Assembly: GCA_900544525.1 (NCBI GenBank)
Contig: UQVN01000214.1
Location: 1-5,825 of the forward strand
Source: an uncultured Eubacteriales bacterium
GTDB lineage: Bacteria > Bacillota > Clostridia > Lachnospirales > Lachnospiraceae
Direction of reading: 5' to 3'
Length of the DNA: 5,825 nucleotides
A model generated the notes under the pieces. It searched no databases, was not told the origin of the DNA, and saw only the letters and a program-made list of their open reading frames with translations. A program made the position numbers and the translations under genes. This document shows positions 1 through 5,712 of the stretch, piece by piece (the first letter of the stretch is position 1; every line of letters begins with the position of its first letter).

Positions 1-5
1 TTTTT

Positions 6-46
6 GAAAAGGATACCATCCACATTTTTGAATCCTTTTCTTTTTT
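6..46 (+). terminator. Rho-independent terminator of an upstream gene
   Basis: GAAAAGGAT at 6-14 pairs perfectly with ATCCTTTTC at 32-40, giving a 9-bp stem with a 17-nt loop, and six T residues follow at 41-46. The T run lies only on the + strand side, so it would stop transcription entering from the left edge. The loop is longer than usual. A small alternative hairpin (GGAT at 11-14 with ATCC at 18-21) competes with the main stem. The gene it serves lies outside the window. Confidence 0.65.
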
Positions 47-59
47 GTCAAAAATATAG

Positions 60-65
60 TATAAT
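60..65 (+). promoter_or_regulatory. possible -10 box for the 163-660 gene
   Basis: A perfect TATAAT lies at 60-65, just after the terminator and about 100 bp before the first + strand gene, which is where a promoter is needed. No good -35 box sits 16-18 bp upstream: the right place reads TTTCTT at 37-42, and the better-looking TTGTCA at 45-50 is only 9 bp away. In AT-rich DNA such a box can arise by chance, so the call rests mainly on position. Confidence 0.3.
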
Positions 66-162
66 AAGTCATAACTCATACATTCGAAAGAACAAATATC
101 AGATGGAAAAACCGTATTGAAAACTATAAACCTACGATTGAAAAATAAATTTTGGAGGACTC

Positions 163-660
163 ATGTTAGCAATTAAAATTATTGATGTAAAACATTTTAT
201 GAATATGCTTTTATTAGAAGAAACATTTGATCGCTTTCTTTTAAATGAAGCAACGATAAAAACAGGCGCTTCTTATGTTATTGACGGGAAAATTAATACA
301 GATTTTTACGATACCGAAGAACAGGAAAAATTAGAAGGGCGTACCCACTGTTACTTTCAAGAACAGCGGGCATTTCTTTTTTCTCTTATGAAAGGAAAAA
401 AGACTCCTCTGTCTTTCCGTATCGTGTTTATGATGGCACCTTATAACGTTCAAAAATTAATCGATTTAAACCATTTACCACTACAGACATCTGATATTAA
501 TGGATTGTTTTTTAATCTGCACTTTGAGCACGGCACTCTTACTTGTACGAGTGGCACTTCTTTAAAAGTTTTTACTTTAGATAAAACATTAGATCAAGTA
601 TGGGATCATAATTTAAAAGCATTTTTAAAATCAAAGCAGATTGCATTTGAAGAATTATAA
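163..660 (+). CDS. DUF5721-like protein of unknown function, 165 aa
   Basis: A small protein with no signal peptide or membrane span, so presumably cytoplasmic. The overall pattern matches what I recall of DUF5721 proteins of Clostridia: an N-terminal IKIIDVKHFMN segment (residues 5-15), a central KGKKTPLSFRIVF segment (77-89), and a C-terminal stretch with NGLFFNLHFE, GTLTCTSGTSLKVFTLDK and VWD. No catalytic motif is recognisable and no function is known to me. The start is supported by GGAGG at 154-158, only 4 nt from the ATG; an internal ATG at 199 lacks such a site. It stands alone: a terminator lies upstream and the next gene is convergent, so it is probably monocistronic. The family assignment is from memory of its sequence pattern. 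That it is a real gene is much surer than its name. Confidence 0.85.
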   Translation: MLAIKIIDVKHFMNMLLLEETFDRFLLNEATIKTGASYVIDGKINTDFYDTEEQEKLEGRTHCYFQEQRAFLFSLMKGKKTPLSFRIVFMMAPYNVQKLIDLNHLPLQTSDINGLFFNLHFEHGTLTCTSGTSLKVFTLDKTLDQVWDHNLKAFLKSKQIAFEEL

Positions 661-691
661 ACCGAATACTATGGAACTCTAACATAAAATA

Positions 692-792
692 ATGGAGCTG
701 TTGCACTAAGTTTAAGTCATACAAGGTATAGGGTATTTTCTATGAATCTTTCCTATATTCTGTATGAGATTTTCTTAATACGACAGCCCCAT
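692..792. repeat. long imperfect palindrome, MITE-like or intergenic hairpin
   Basis: The whole 101-bp stretch folds back on itself about a centre at 742. The outer arms read ATGGAGCTGTTGC (692-704) and, read on the other strand from 792, ATGGGGCTGTCG. Inner paired blocks include TCATACA at 717-723 with TGTATGA at 761-767, and TATAGG at 727-732 with CCTATA at 752-757. Mismatches are scattered (for example 711-713 and 715-716 opposite 768-769 and 771-773), and several are G-U pairs in RNA. It almost fills the gap between two convergent genes and could act as a terminator for both, but neither side has a strong T run (the - strand exit reads TATTTTATG). I see no target-site duplication and no coding content. 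The imperfect symmetry and sharp ends resemble a non-autonomous mobile repeat. Its copy number cannot be judged from one window. Confidence 0.75.
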
Positions 793-795
793 GGT

Positions 796-1494
796 TTATA
801 AGGATACTTTTATGATTTCTTTATAGCGATCCATCAGTTCTGTCAAAAAGAAAGGATTTGTCTTTTCATCCGAACACACGGAAATAATAATTTTTGTAAT
901 CCCATTTTCTTCTCTTTTTATTTGTACTTTTTCGACTTGGAATCCATTTTCATCAAATCCAGATTGTAAGATAGAGGAGACATTGATTTCTGAGTTTCCT
1001 TCCTCAATATAGGTAATCTCAATCTGTCTTTCTACTTCGACATTTTCTGACACATTATTTTTTCTTCCAAGAAATACTTCTGCAAAAATAATCATAGCGG
1101 TACTCAAAACTCCAATTAAATACATTCCCGCTCCCATGGCCATTCCAACACCAACCGTTGCCCAAATCCCTGCCGACGTAGTTAACCCAATGACATTATT
1201 GTTTCTTGAAAAAATCATTCCTGAGCCTAAAAATCCAATGGCTGTTACAATTCCTGCCGCTACACGAGAAGGATCTAATTTTATATAATCCCCTAATACA
1301 TCATTAAATCCATATTTAGAAAGAACAATCATAAGTGCAGAGGTAAGTGCTACAATAACATGGGTTTTTGGCCCTGCCATTTTTCTTTTTGTCTGTCGCT
1401 CTAGTCCAATGGCATAACCACAAATTCCTGCTAATAAAATTCGTCCAACAAAATCCAATTGTAATACGATATGCTCTGTTAACCATTCTTCCAT
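796..1494 (-). CDS. MgtC/SapB-family inner membrane protein
   Basis: A 232-residue membrane protein. The N-terminal MgtC domain shows the family pattern: GLERQTKRKMAGPKTHVIVAL at about residues 30-50 and DPSRVAAGIVTAIGFLGSGMIF at 74-95. About five hydrophobic segments can be seen (roughly 16-30, 45-60, 77-96, 104-122 and 124-142). A soluble tail from about 150 to 232 alternates short strands and helices and fits the ACT-like C-terminal domain of longer MgtC proteins. Known relatives act in survival at low magnesium and, in some pathogens, in modulating the F1Fo ATP synthase; in commensal Firmicutes the role is mostly undefined. The ATG has GGAGG at 1501-1505 with 6-nt spacing. It is the last gene of the - strand series and converges on the DUF5721-like gene. 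The upstream gap shows no clear promoter and no magnesium-sensing leader that I can recognise. Confidence 0.92.
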   Translation of the reverse strand: MEEWLTEHIVLQLDFVGRILLAGICGYAIGLERQTKRKMAGPKTHVIVALTSALMIVLSKYGFNDVLGDYIKLDPSRVAAGIVTAIGFLGSGMIFSRNNNVIGLTTSAGIWATVGVGMAMGAGMYLIGVLSTAMIIFAEVFLGRKNNVSENVEVERQIEITYIEEGNSEINVSSILQSGFDENGFQVEKVQIKREENGITKIIISVCSDEKTNPFFLTELMDRYKEIIKVSL

Positions 1495-1644
1495 CGAATA
1501 CCTCCTCTTTTTTACTTTTTTATTTCCGTGAAAACTCTCTTTCTATAGAAAAAGTGACATAAAACAAATATTATCTTCTTCGTTCTACATCACCTTTCCA
1601 ATAACTTTTTTATTTCTATTTTATTTTTTTATTTCCTTATTTCC
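1495..1644 (-). other. AT-rich gap before the MgtC-like gene, no clear terminator
   Basis: This 150-bp gap separates the hydrolase stop from the MgtC-like start. Right after the hydrolase stop the - strand carries two copies of GGAAATAA, then A-rich tracts, and no stable hairpin with a T run. TTTCTATAGAAA at 1540-1551 is a perfect 12-bp palindrome that could be a weak regulator site or chance. I find no convincing -35/-10 pair for the MgtC-like gene. Its GGAGG ribosome binding site is at 1501-1505. Confidence 0.4.
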
Positions 1645-2322
1645 TTATTCTGGTTCTACTACGGAGAATCCCTTCTCTTTTAACATTTCTTCACATTGGC
1701 AATCTAAGTGCATACAATAAATATTTTTACGAAACTCTTTTGGAAATGCCTCCTCCAGTTTCTTACTATAACAATGACTGTTTGACTCAACACTGGATGT
1801 GTCATGATAAATTCTTTGAATTTCTCCTTTTAAAAACTGTTCTCTTACTATATCTGCTACATCAGCAGAATCTCCACTGTAATAAATTTTCTCTGTTTGA
1901 TCTTCTAATAAATACCCATAACAATTCATTTCTTCTGCATGTTTTACTAGAATCGGAGTTGCTTTTATTGTACAATTACTTGGTAACGCTGAGTGATATT
2001 GATAAAAATTTTTTTCAATACCAAGCAAAGATAATAAATCTATAATCGTTTCGTCTGGATAGACAACAACTACTTGTTTTTTCCATACACAATATTCATA
2101 GGAAATCAAAGTCCCGAGACTCCCTACATGATCCGCATGTAAATGTGTTAACAATACGTAAATTGTATCATATTGTTTCAAGTCTAAAAGACTCATTAAT
2201 TGTTCAAAAGCACTTCCACCACAGTCTAACAAATACAAATCTTTTTCCTGTTCAAAATAGGCATTTGTAATTCCAAGTTGTGGATTAAATGCAGAGCCAT
2301 ATCCCAAAAATTTTAAATCCAT
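1645..2322 (-). CDS. MBL-fold metallo-hydrolase, RNase Z/PhnP-like
   Basis: A 225-residue metallo-beta-lactamase-fold enzyme, cytoplasmic (no signal peptide). A complete set of likely two-metal ligands is visible: the signature THLHADHVG at residues 59-67 (His60, His62, Asp64, His65), His128 in VKHAEE, Asp151 in YSGDSAD and His205 in CMHLD. Asp33 in LLDCGG is the usual motif 1 acidic residue. The layout, with a short N-terminal strand starting MDLKFLGYGSAF, fits the RNase Z/PhnP/arylsulfatase-like branch, whose members mostly cleave phosphodiesters. It is shorter than full RNase Z and I see no tRNA-binding exosite arm. The start ATG has GGAGG at 2330-2334 with 7-nt spacing. It starts 48 bp after the second permease with no terminator between, so it is likely co-transcribed with the importer. 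A substrate linked to the imported compound is inference. A stand-alone housekeeping hydrolase is equally possible. Confidence 0.88.
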   Translation of the reverse strand: MDLKFLGYGSAFNPQLGITNAYFEQEKDLYLLDCGGSAFEQLMSLLDLKQYDTIYVLLTHLHADHVGSLGTLISYEYCVWKKQVVVVYPDETIIDLLSLLGIEKNFYQYHSALPSNCTIKATPILVKHAEEMNCYGYLLEDQTEKIYYSGDSADVADIVREQFLKGEIQRIYHDTSSVESNSHCYSKKLEEAFPKEFRKNIYCMHLDCQCEEMLKEKGFSVVEPE

Positions 2323-2370
2323 TTTACCACCTCCATATTTTTTATAACAATCTATGTACTCTTTCTTTCC

Positions 2371-3192
2371 TTATTCTTTCACTCCTGAACTTACAAAACT
2401 ACTCATAAATTGTTTTTGTGCCACAAAGAATGCAATTAAAAGAGGCAAAATAATAATTAAGGTAGCTGCACATACATTTGCCCACTGCATATTCGCTTCT
2501 TTTGATTTTGCAAAAATAGCAAGTCCTACGGTTAATGTGCGATTTTCAGGAGAGTTCGTTACGATTAACGGCCATAAATAATTGTTCCAATGATAACTAA
2601 CAGAAATAACGGCAAAAGATAAGTAGGCAGGTTTTGCACAAGGCATATAAATTCTCCAAATTGTCTGCCATGTAGTAGCACCATCCAGTCTTGCTGCCTC
2701 TGCTAGTGCTTTTGGAATGGTTTTAAAATATTGTCGAATTAAAAAGATCGCAAGACCACTGCCAAAAAACGGCAACATAATTCCAAGTTTGGTGTCATTT
2801 AATCCTAAATCGGCAATCATCATAAAGTTTGGTGTAATCAACACGTCATTTGGAATGATAATTTGCATAAAAATAATAGCAAATACAATGGCTTGTCCTT
2901 TAAAATTCATAACCCCTAAAGCATAGGCTGCCATTGTAGAAGTTACAAATTGAACCGCAAATGTACAGACGACCAAAAATATTGTATTTAAGTAATATTT
3001 TCCAAAAGGAATGGCATTCCACACATATTTAATATTATCCAATGTAAAACCTGTCTTTGGCAAAAAAGACATTTTAATACTTGGCTCACTCAGTGCCGTA
3101 CCAACTAACCAGATAAGAGGGGCTAACCACAAAAATCCTAAAACAATTGAAAAAATAGTAATTAATTTTCCCTTTAAATTTTTCTCTCTCAT
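2371..3192 (-). CDS. ABC importer permease, UgpE-like (CUT1, MalG type)
   Basis: A 273-residue inner-membrane permease of a carbohydrate-type (CUT1) importer. Hydrophobic segments lie near residues 12-32, 68-92, 100-120, 136-155, 190-210 and 238-260, the six expected of the MalG/UgpE half. The cytoplasmic EAA loop that docks the ATPase is intact at about 165-189 (EAARLDGA, then an Ile-x-x-Pro-x-x-x-Pro ending at KPA). The tail pattern NNYLWPLIVT, then QWANV, then FVAQKQF followed by a short hydrophilic end, closely follows what I recall of UgpE. The ATG is preceded by AAGGAG at 3199-3204, lying in the 12-bp gap after the stop of the first permease, so the two are almost certainly co-translated and expected to form a heterodimer. 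The transported compound cannot be read from the permease alone. Confidence 0.93.
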   Translation of the reverse strand: MREKNLKGKLITIFSIVLGFLWLAPLIWLVGTALSEPSIKMSFLPKTGFTLDNIKYVWNAIPFGKYYLNTIFLVVCTFAVQFVTSTMAAYALGVMNFKGQAIVFAIIFMQIIIPNDVLITPNFMMIADLGLNDTKLGIMLPFFGSGLAIFLIRQYFKTIPKALAEAARLDGATTWQTIWRIYMPCAKPAYLSFAVISVSYHWNNYLWPLIVTNSPENRTLTVGLAIFAKSKEANMQWANVCAATLIIILPLLIAFFVAQKQFMSSFVSSGVKE

Positions 3193-3204
3193 ATCGTTCT
3201 CCTT

Positions 3205-4101
3205 TTAATTATAGTGAATTTTCTTATCTTGGCTTAAAAATCTTGGTAAGGAAATCACCATTAATAAGACAAGCATAATAACAGTCAAGGTAGAAGATTT
3301 TCCATAATTAAAATTTGTAAATCCCTGTTGATAAATATAATAAAGGAGCAGTGTACTGGCATTATTCGGTGCACCTTCCGTCATAACAACGACATGATCC
3401 ACTAGCTTAAAACTGTTCGTAAATGCTACTGTTGATACAAATAAAAAAGTAGGGGCAAGAAGCGGAAGTGTAATCTTTTTAAAAATGGTAAAACTTCCTG
3501 CTCCATCAATACGTGCCGCTTCCATCACTTCTTCGGAGATTCCTTGAATTCCTGATAAGAAAAATACCATCAAATATCCTGCTTCTTTCCAAATATACAT
3601 GACAGCCATCGCTGGAAGCACGGTATTTGGATGGGATAATACATCCATTGGCTCTAACCCTAGTTTGATTAGCAATTGATCGAATAAACCATTATTGGCC
3701 ATATAGATAAAGAGCCATATGCTGGCAATGGCAATCATTGGCATAACAACAGGGCAAAAATATGCAGTTCTTATAAATCCAATCCCTCTTGTCTTTCGAT
3801 TGACAAGCATTGCCAAACCAAGTCCTACTGCCATACTTGGAAGAACAGTAATAATAGCAAAGAAAATGGTATTTCCAAAAATTTTCCAAAACAATGTGGA
3901 ATGCATTAATTTAATATAGTTTTGAAGCCCAATAAATTCTGGAGCTTCCATTCCAAATCGGAACTTCGTAAAACTAAGCCAAATACTTCGAATCACAGGC
4001 ACTACAGTAAATAAAATCATAAAAACAAGCGCTGGTGCCACAAGCCCCCAAGCCGTTAATAAATTTCTTCTTTCTCTTTGTTTTCTCGTTCTCACTTTCA
4101 T
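3205..4101 (-). CDS. ABC importer permease, UgpA-like (CUT1, MalF type)
   Basis: The partner permease, 298 residues from the chosen ATG. A basic N-terminus (MKVRTRKQRERR) precedes the first membrane segment (LLTAWGLVAPALVFMILFTV). More segments follow near residues 75-100, 115-135, 160-185, 222-238 and 270-286, six in all, as in UgpA-type proteins without the extra MalF loop. The EAA loop is intact at about 194-218 (EAARIDGAGS ending PLLAP), giving the docking helix for a cytoplasmic ATPase. Start choice: a TTG at 4113 opens the frame 4 codons earlier, but the only Shine-Dalgarno-like element, AAAGGA at 4114-4119, abuts it with no spacing. From the ATG at 4101 the same element is 12 nt away, which is long but workable. 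It follows the binding-protein stop by 50 bp and precedes the second permease by 12 bp, so it sits in the middle of the operon. Confidence 0.92.
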   Translation of the reverse strand: MKVRTRKQRERRNLLTAWGLVAPALVFMILFTVVPVIRSIWLSFTKFRFGMEAPEFIGLQNYIKLMHSTLFWKIFGNTIFFAIITVLPSMAVGLGLAMLVNRKTRGIGFIRTAYFCPVVMPMIAIASIWLFIYMANNGLFDQLLIKLGLEPMDVLSHPNTVLPAMAVMYIWKEAGYLMVFFLSGIQGISEEVMEAARIDGAGSFTIFKKITLPLLAPTFLFVSTVAFTNSFKLVDHVVVMTEGAPNNASTLLLYYIYQQGFTNFNYGKSSTLTVIMLVLLMVISLPRFLSQDKKIHYN

Positions 4102-4151
4102 AGAGATTCTCAATCCTTTCCCAACAATACTCTTCTAACTTTATAGAATGA
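4102..4151 (-). other. gap between binding protein and permease genes
   Basis: This 50-bp spacer holds the weak AAAGGA element at 4114-4119 that serves the downstream permease. I see no stable hairpin or T run, so no attenuation between the highly expressed binding protein and the permeases is visible. Confidence 0.3.
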
Positions 4152-5501
4152 TTACTCATACTCTTCTAAAATCTCTTCTGCTTGTTTTTGTGCTTCTTTC
4201 AATGCTTCTTCTGGTGTCATATCCTTTGTAACAGCTGCTTGAATATGATCGTTTAATACTCTCCAAATTTCAGACACCCCATAGGTTGTAAGCTCACACC
4301 CTGAAATAGCAATCTGTTCATAAGCCACTTTTGCCTGTGGAAAATCTTTATAATATTCTTTTATCATATCGGTATCATAACAAGATTGTCTTGTTGGAAC
4401 GTACCCTGTATCTAAGCTCCACTGAGCCGCTCTTTTTGTATCGGTTGCAAATTTAATAAACTCCCATGCGGCTTTTTGTCTCTCTTTTGAAAGCCCATTT
4501 GAAATGTAGAAATTTCCTCCTCCAGTAACAGCAGCTTGTCTTTTTCCTGCTGGTAAGAATGCCGTTCCAAATTCAAAATCTGCATTTTCTTTAATATTTG
4601 CTAAGTTCCCTGTTGTATGCCAAATCATACCGACCTGTCCTGCTAAAAATTGTGTTGGTAAATCGGTCCATTGCACAATCCCTGGTTGCATACATTTATA
4701 TTTTTGTTGTAAATCTAAAATCATTTGCAATGCTTCCACATTACCTGGTGTATCAAATAAAACATGGAATCCATCTTCTGTAGCTAAATTCTCACCATTC
4801 TCACTATTTTGCAGTGCCAAAGCAGTAAATCCCCATTGAGCAGAACCTGAATTTAAAGCGATTCCAACACCATAATGTTCTTTATTTGTTAATTTTACTG
4901 CATATTCAATCATTTCATCCCAAGTTTGTGGTGGCTGTTCTGGATCAAGTCCTGCTTCTTGAAACATCTCTTTATTATAAAAAACAATCATGGTACTTCT
5001 TTGAAATGGAATGGAATAAATTTTTCCATCTACATAAGAATCTTCCATAAATCCATCTAAGAAATCATTAATATAAGCTTGTCCTTCTTCTCCATCTTCT
5101 TCAATTAAATCATCCAGTGGCATTGCCATTCCTGTAGATGCCATTGTAAATCTTTGGGTTGCTAGACTTACAAATACATCTGGTGGTGTTCCTCCTTGAA
5201 TCGCTGTCTGTATCTTCGTAACTGTATCATCATAGTTCCCTGTATAGATTGGATCGACAACAATATCTTCATGCTCTTTTGAAAAATCATTACAAATGTT
5301 TTCAATTAATTTTGCAGTCTCTCCTCCTACTTGCACTGGAAAATAAAAAGTCAAATGCAGTTTTCCATCTTTACTTACACCTTGCTGTCCGTTTTTATTG
5401 ACTGGTCCATATTTAGCGGCTCCACCACCACACCCTGTTAGTAATAAAACACCAGCTAATAATAGTGCTATTCTCTTTTTTATTTTCTTTATTTTCCACA
5501 T
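4152..5501 (-). CDS. lipoprotein solute-binding protein of ABC importer, UgpB-like
   Basis: A 449-residue extracellular solute-binding protein of the family 1 type, lipid-anchored to the membrane outer face. The signal peptide is clear: MWKIKKIKKR, a hydrophobic core, then lipobox LTGC with the modified Cys24. UgpB-like features follow: YTGNYDD (86-92), FYNKEMFQEAGLDPEQPPQT (174-193), TGNLANIK (297-304), a GGG turn (327-329) and DTGYVPT (364-370). Ligands of this subfamily include glycerol-3-phosphate and glycerophosphodiesters, but relatives bind sugars. Compared from memory with E. coli UgpB, the pocket Tyr in TGY and a late Arg (Arg414) are kept, while the pocket Glu seems replaced (VSLATQ region), so the ligand may differ. 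Start choice: the frame opens at TTG 5570 and also has ATG 5525, neither with a Shine-Dalgarno site. ATG 5501 has AGGAGG upstream and gives a normal lipoprotein signal. It is first in the operon, next to a strong promoter. Confidence 0.93.
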   Translation of the reverse strand: MWKIKKIKKRIALLLAGVLLLTGCGGGAAKYGPVNKNGQQGVSKDGKLHLTFYFPVQVGGETAKLIENICNDFSKEHEDIVVDPIYTGNYDDTVTKIQTAIQGGTPPDVFVSLATQRFTMASTGMAMPLDDLIEEDGEEGQAYINDFLDGFMEDSYVDGKIYSIPFQRSTMIVFYNKEMFQEAGLDPEQPPQTWDEMIEYAVKLTNKEHYGVGIALNSGSAQWGFTALALQNSENGENLATEDGFHVLFDTPGNVEALQMILDLQQKYKCMQPGIVQWTDLPTQFLAGQVGMIWHTTGNLANIKENADFEFGTAFLPAGKRQAAVTGGGNFYISNGLSKERQKAAWEFIKFATDTKRAAQWSLDTGYVPTRQSCYDTDMIKEYYKDFPQAKVAYEQIAISGCELTTYGVSEIWRVLNDHIQAAVTKDMTPEEALKEAQKQAEEILEEYE

Positions 5502-5513
5502 ATTTGCTGACTT

Positions 5514-5519
5514 CCTCCT
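5514..5519 (-). promoter_or_regulatory. ribosome binding site that fixes the binding-protein start
   Basis: AGGAGG on the - strand lies 12 nt before the ATG at 5501. The spacing is longer than the usual 5-9 nt, but it is the only Shine-Dalgarno match near any of the three candidate starts, and it selects the start with the cleanest lipoprotein signal peptide. Confidence 0.55.
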
Positions 5520-5587
5520 CGTCATTTCTCTGGACTTTGGATAAAACCGTCCTATTTTAAATCGTTTCAATTTCTATATAAATACTT

Positions 5588-5608
5588 TTATTCTCCCCTT
5601 TTTTTCAC
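5588..5608 (-). other. possible six-codon leader ORF
   Basis: A GTG at 5606-5608 follows the strong AAAGGAGG (5612-5619) by 3 nt and opens a reading frame for Val/Met-Lys-Lys-Arg-Gly-Glu before TAA. The spacing is shorter than normal and the peptide has no telling run of one amino acid, so this may be only a decoy ribosome site or chance. It is recorded because no other start uses this good Shine-Dalgarno sequence. Confidence 0.2.
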
Positions 5609-5673
5609 TATCCTCCTTTACTTTTCTATCTTTTTGTCGCATTTCTTTCCAGTAATTTACTTTTTTCGTCTTC

Positions 5674-5702
5674 AATATATCATTATTTTTAAAACGTGTC
5701 AA
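5674..5702 (-). promoter_or_regulatory. near-consensus vegetative promoter of the transporter operon
   Basis: On the - strand a perfect -35 box TTGACA (5697-5702) and a -10 box TATATT (5674-5679) are separated by exactly 17 bp. A TG at 5681-5682, one base before the -10, makes it an extended -10 promoter. Upstream lies an A/T-tract stretch suited to an UP element. It drives left toward the binding-protein gene. An unregulated promoter this strong would be unusual for an importer operon, so a repressor or catabolite control is expected, but I do not find a clean cre site. Confidence 0.8.
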
Positions 5703-5712
5703 TTTTAAAATT
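5701..5712. promoter_or_regulatory. 12-bp palindrome abutting the -35 box, possible operator
   Basis: AATTTTAAAATT is a perfect inverted repeat whose end overlaps the first two bases of the -35 box. A related TTTTAAAA core recurs at 5687-5694 inside the -35/-10 spacer, 16 bp away, so two similar sites lie on nearly the same helix face. This placement suits a repressor, but the sequence is so AT-rich that an UP element or chance is also likely. Confidence 0.3.

Larger units (their letters stand above)
5502..5667 (-). other. 5' leader of the transporter operon, about 165 nt
   Basis: This is the predicted untranslated region between the likely transcription start (about 7 nt past the -10 box) and the binding-protein ATG. 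It is A- and G-rich on the transcribed strand. It contains a strong unused Shine-Dalgarno site (AAAGGAGG at 5612-5619), a second purine block (AAAAGGGGAG at 5593-5602) and an unlikely TTG start at 5570. I see no long hairpin with a T run and no known riboswitch that I can recognise. Its length beyond a minimal leader leaves room for post-transcriptional control. Confidence 0.45.

Noticed and set aside
45..65. TTGTCA and TATAAT considered as one -35/-10 promoter
   Set aside because: The spacing is 9 bp, far too short for a vegetative promoter. Only the -10 box was kept, at low confidence.
1368..1562. 64-residue + strand frame opposite the 5' end of the MgtC-like gene
   Set aside because: It is antisense to a clear MgtC domain, lacks a ribosome binding site and has no recognisable protein features.
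1607..1650. Repeated TTATTTCC and T-rich tracts after the hydrolase gene, considered as a terminator or tandem repeat
   Set aside because: There is no hairpin next to the T-rich stretch. On the transcribed strand it is an A run, not a U run, and only about two repeat units are present.
1740..2045. 101-residue + strand frame opposite the hydrolase gene
   Set aside because: It is the complement of a gene with intact metal-binding motifs. Its leucine-rich composition is explained by the antisense codons.
2354..3208. Three short + strand frames opposite the second permease
   Set aside because: They are shadows of a complete permease with an intact EAA loop, and none has a Shine-Dalgarno site.
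3692..4159. Short frames on both strands over the first permease, including one starting at 4159 that overlaps the binding-protein stop
   Set aside because: The composition is cysteine- and tyrosine-rich out-of-frame translation. The permease frame fully accounts for this DNA.
4598..4783. 61-residue + strand frame opposite the binding-protein gene
   Set aside because: It is antisense to a well-supported solute-binding protein, with no ribosome site or motif.
5560..5572. TTGAAACGATTTAA considered as a catabolite-responsive element
   Set aside because: It lacks one base of the cre core and the second half-site does not match, so the similarity is within chance for this composition.
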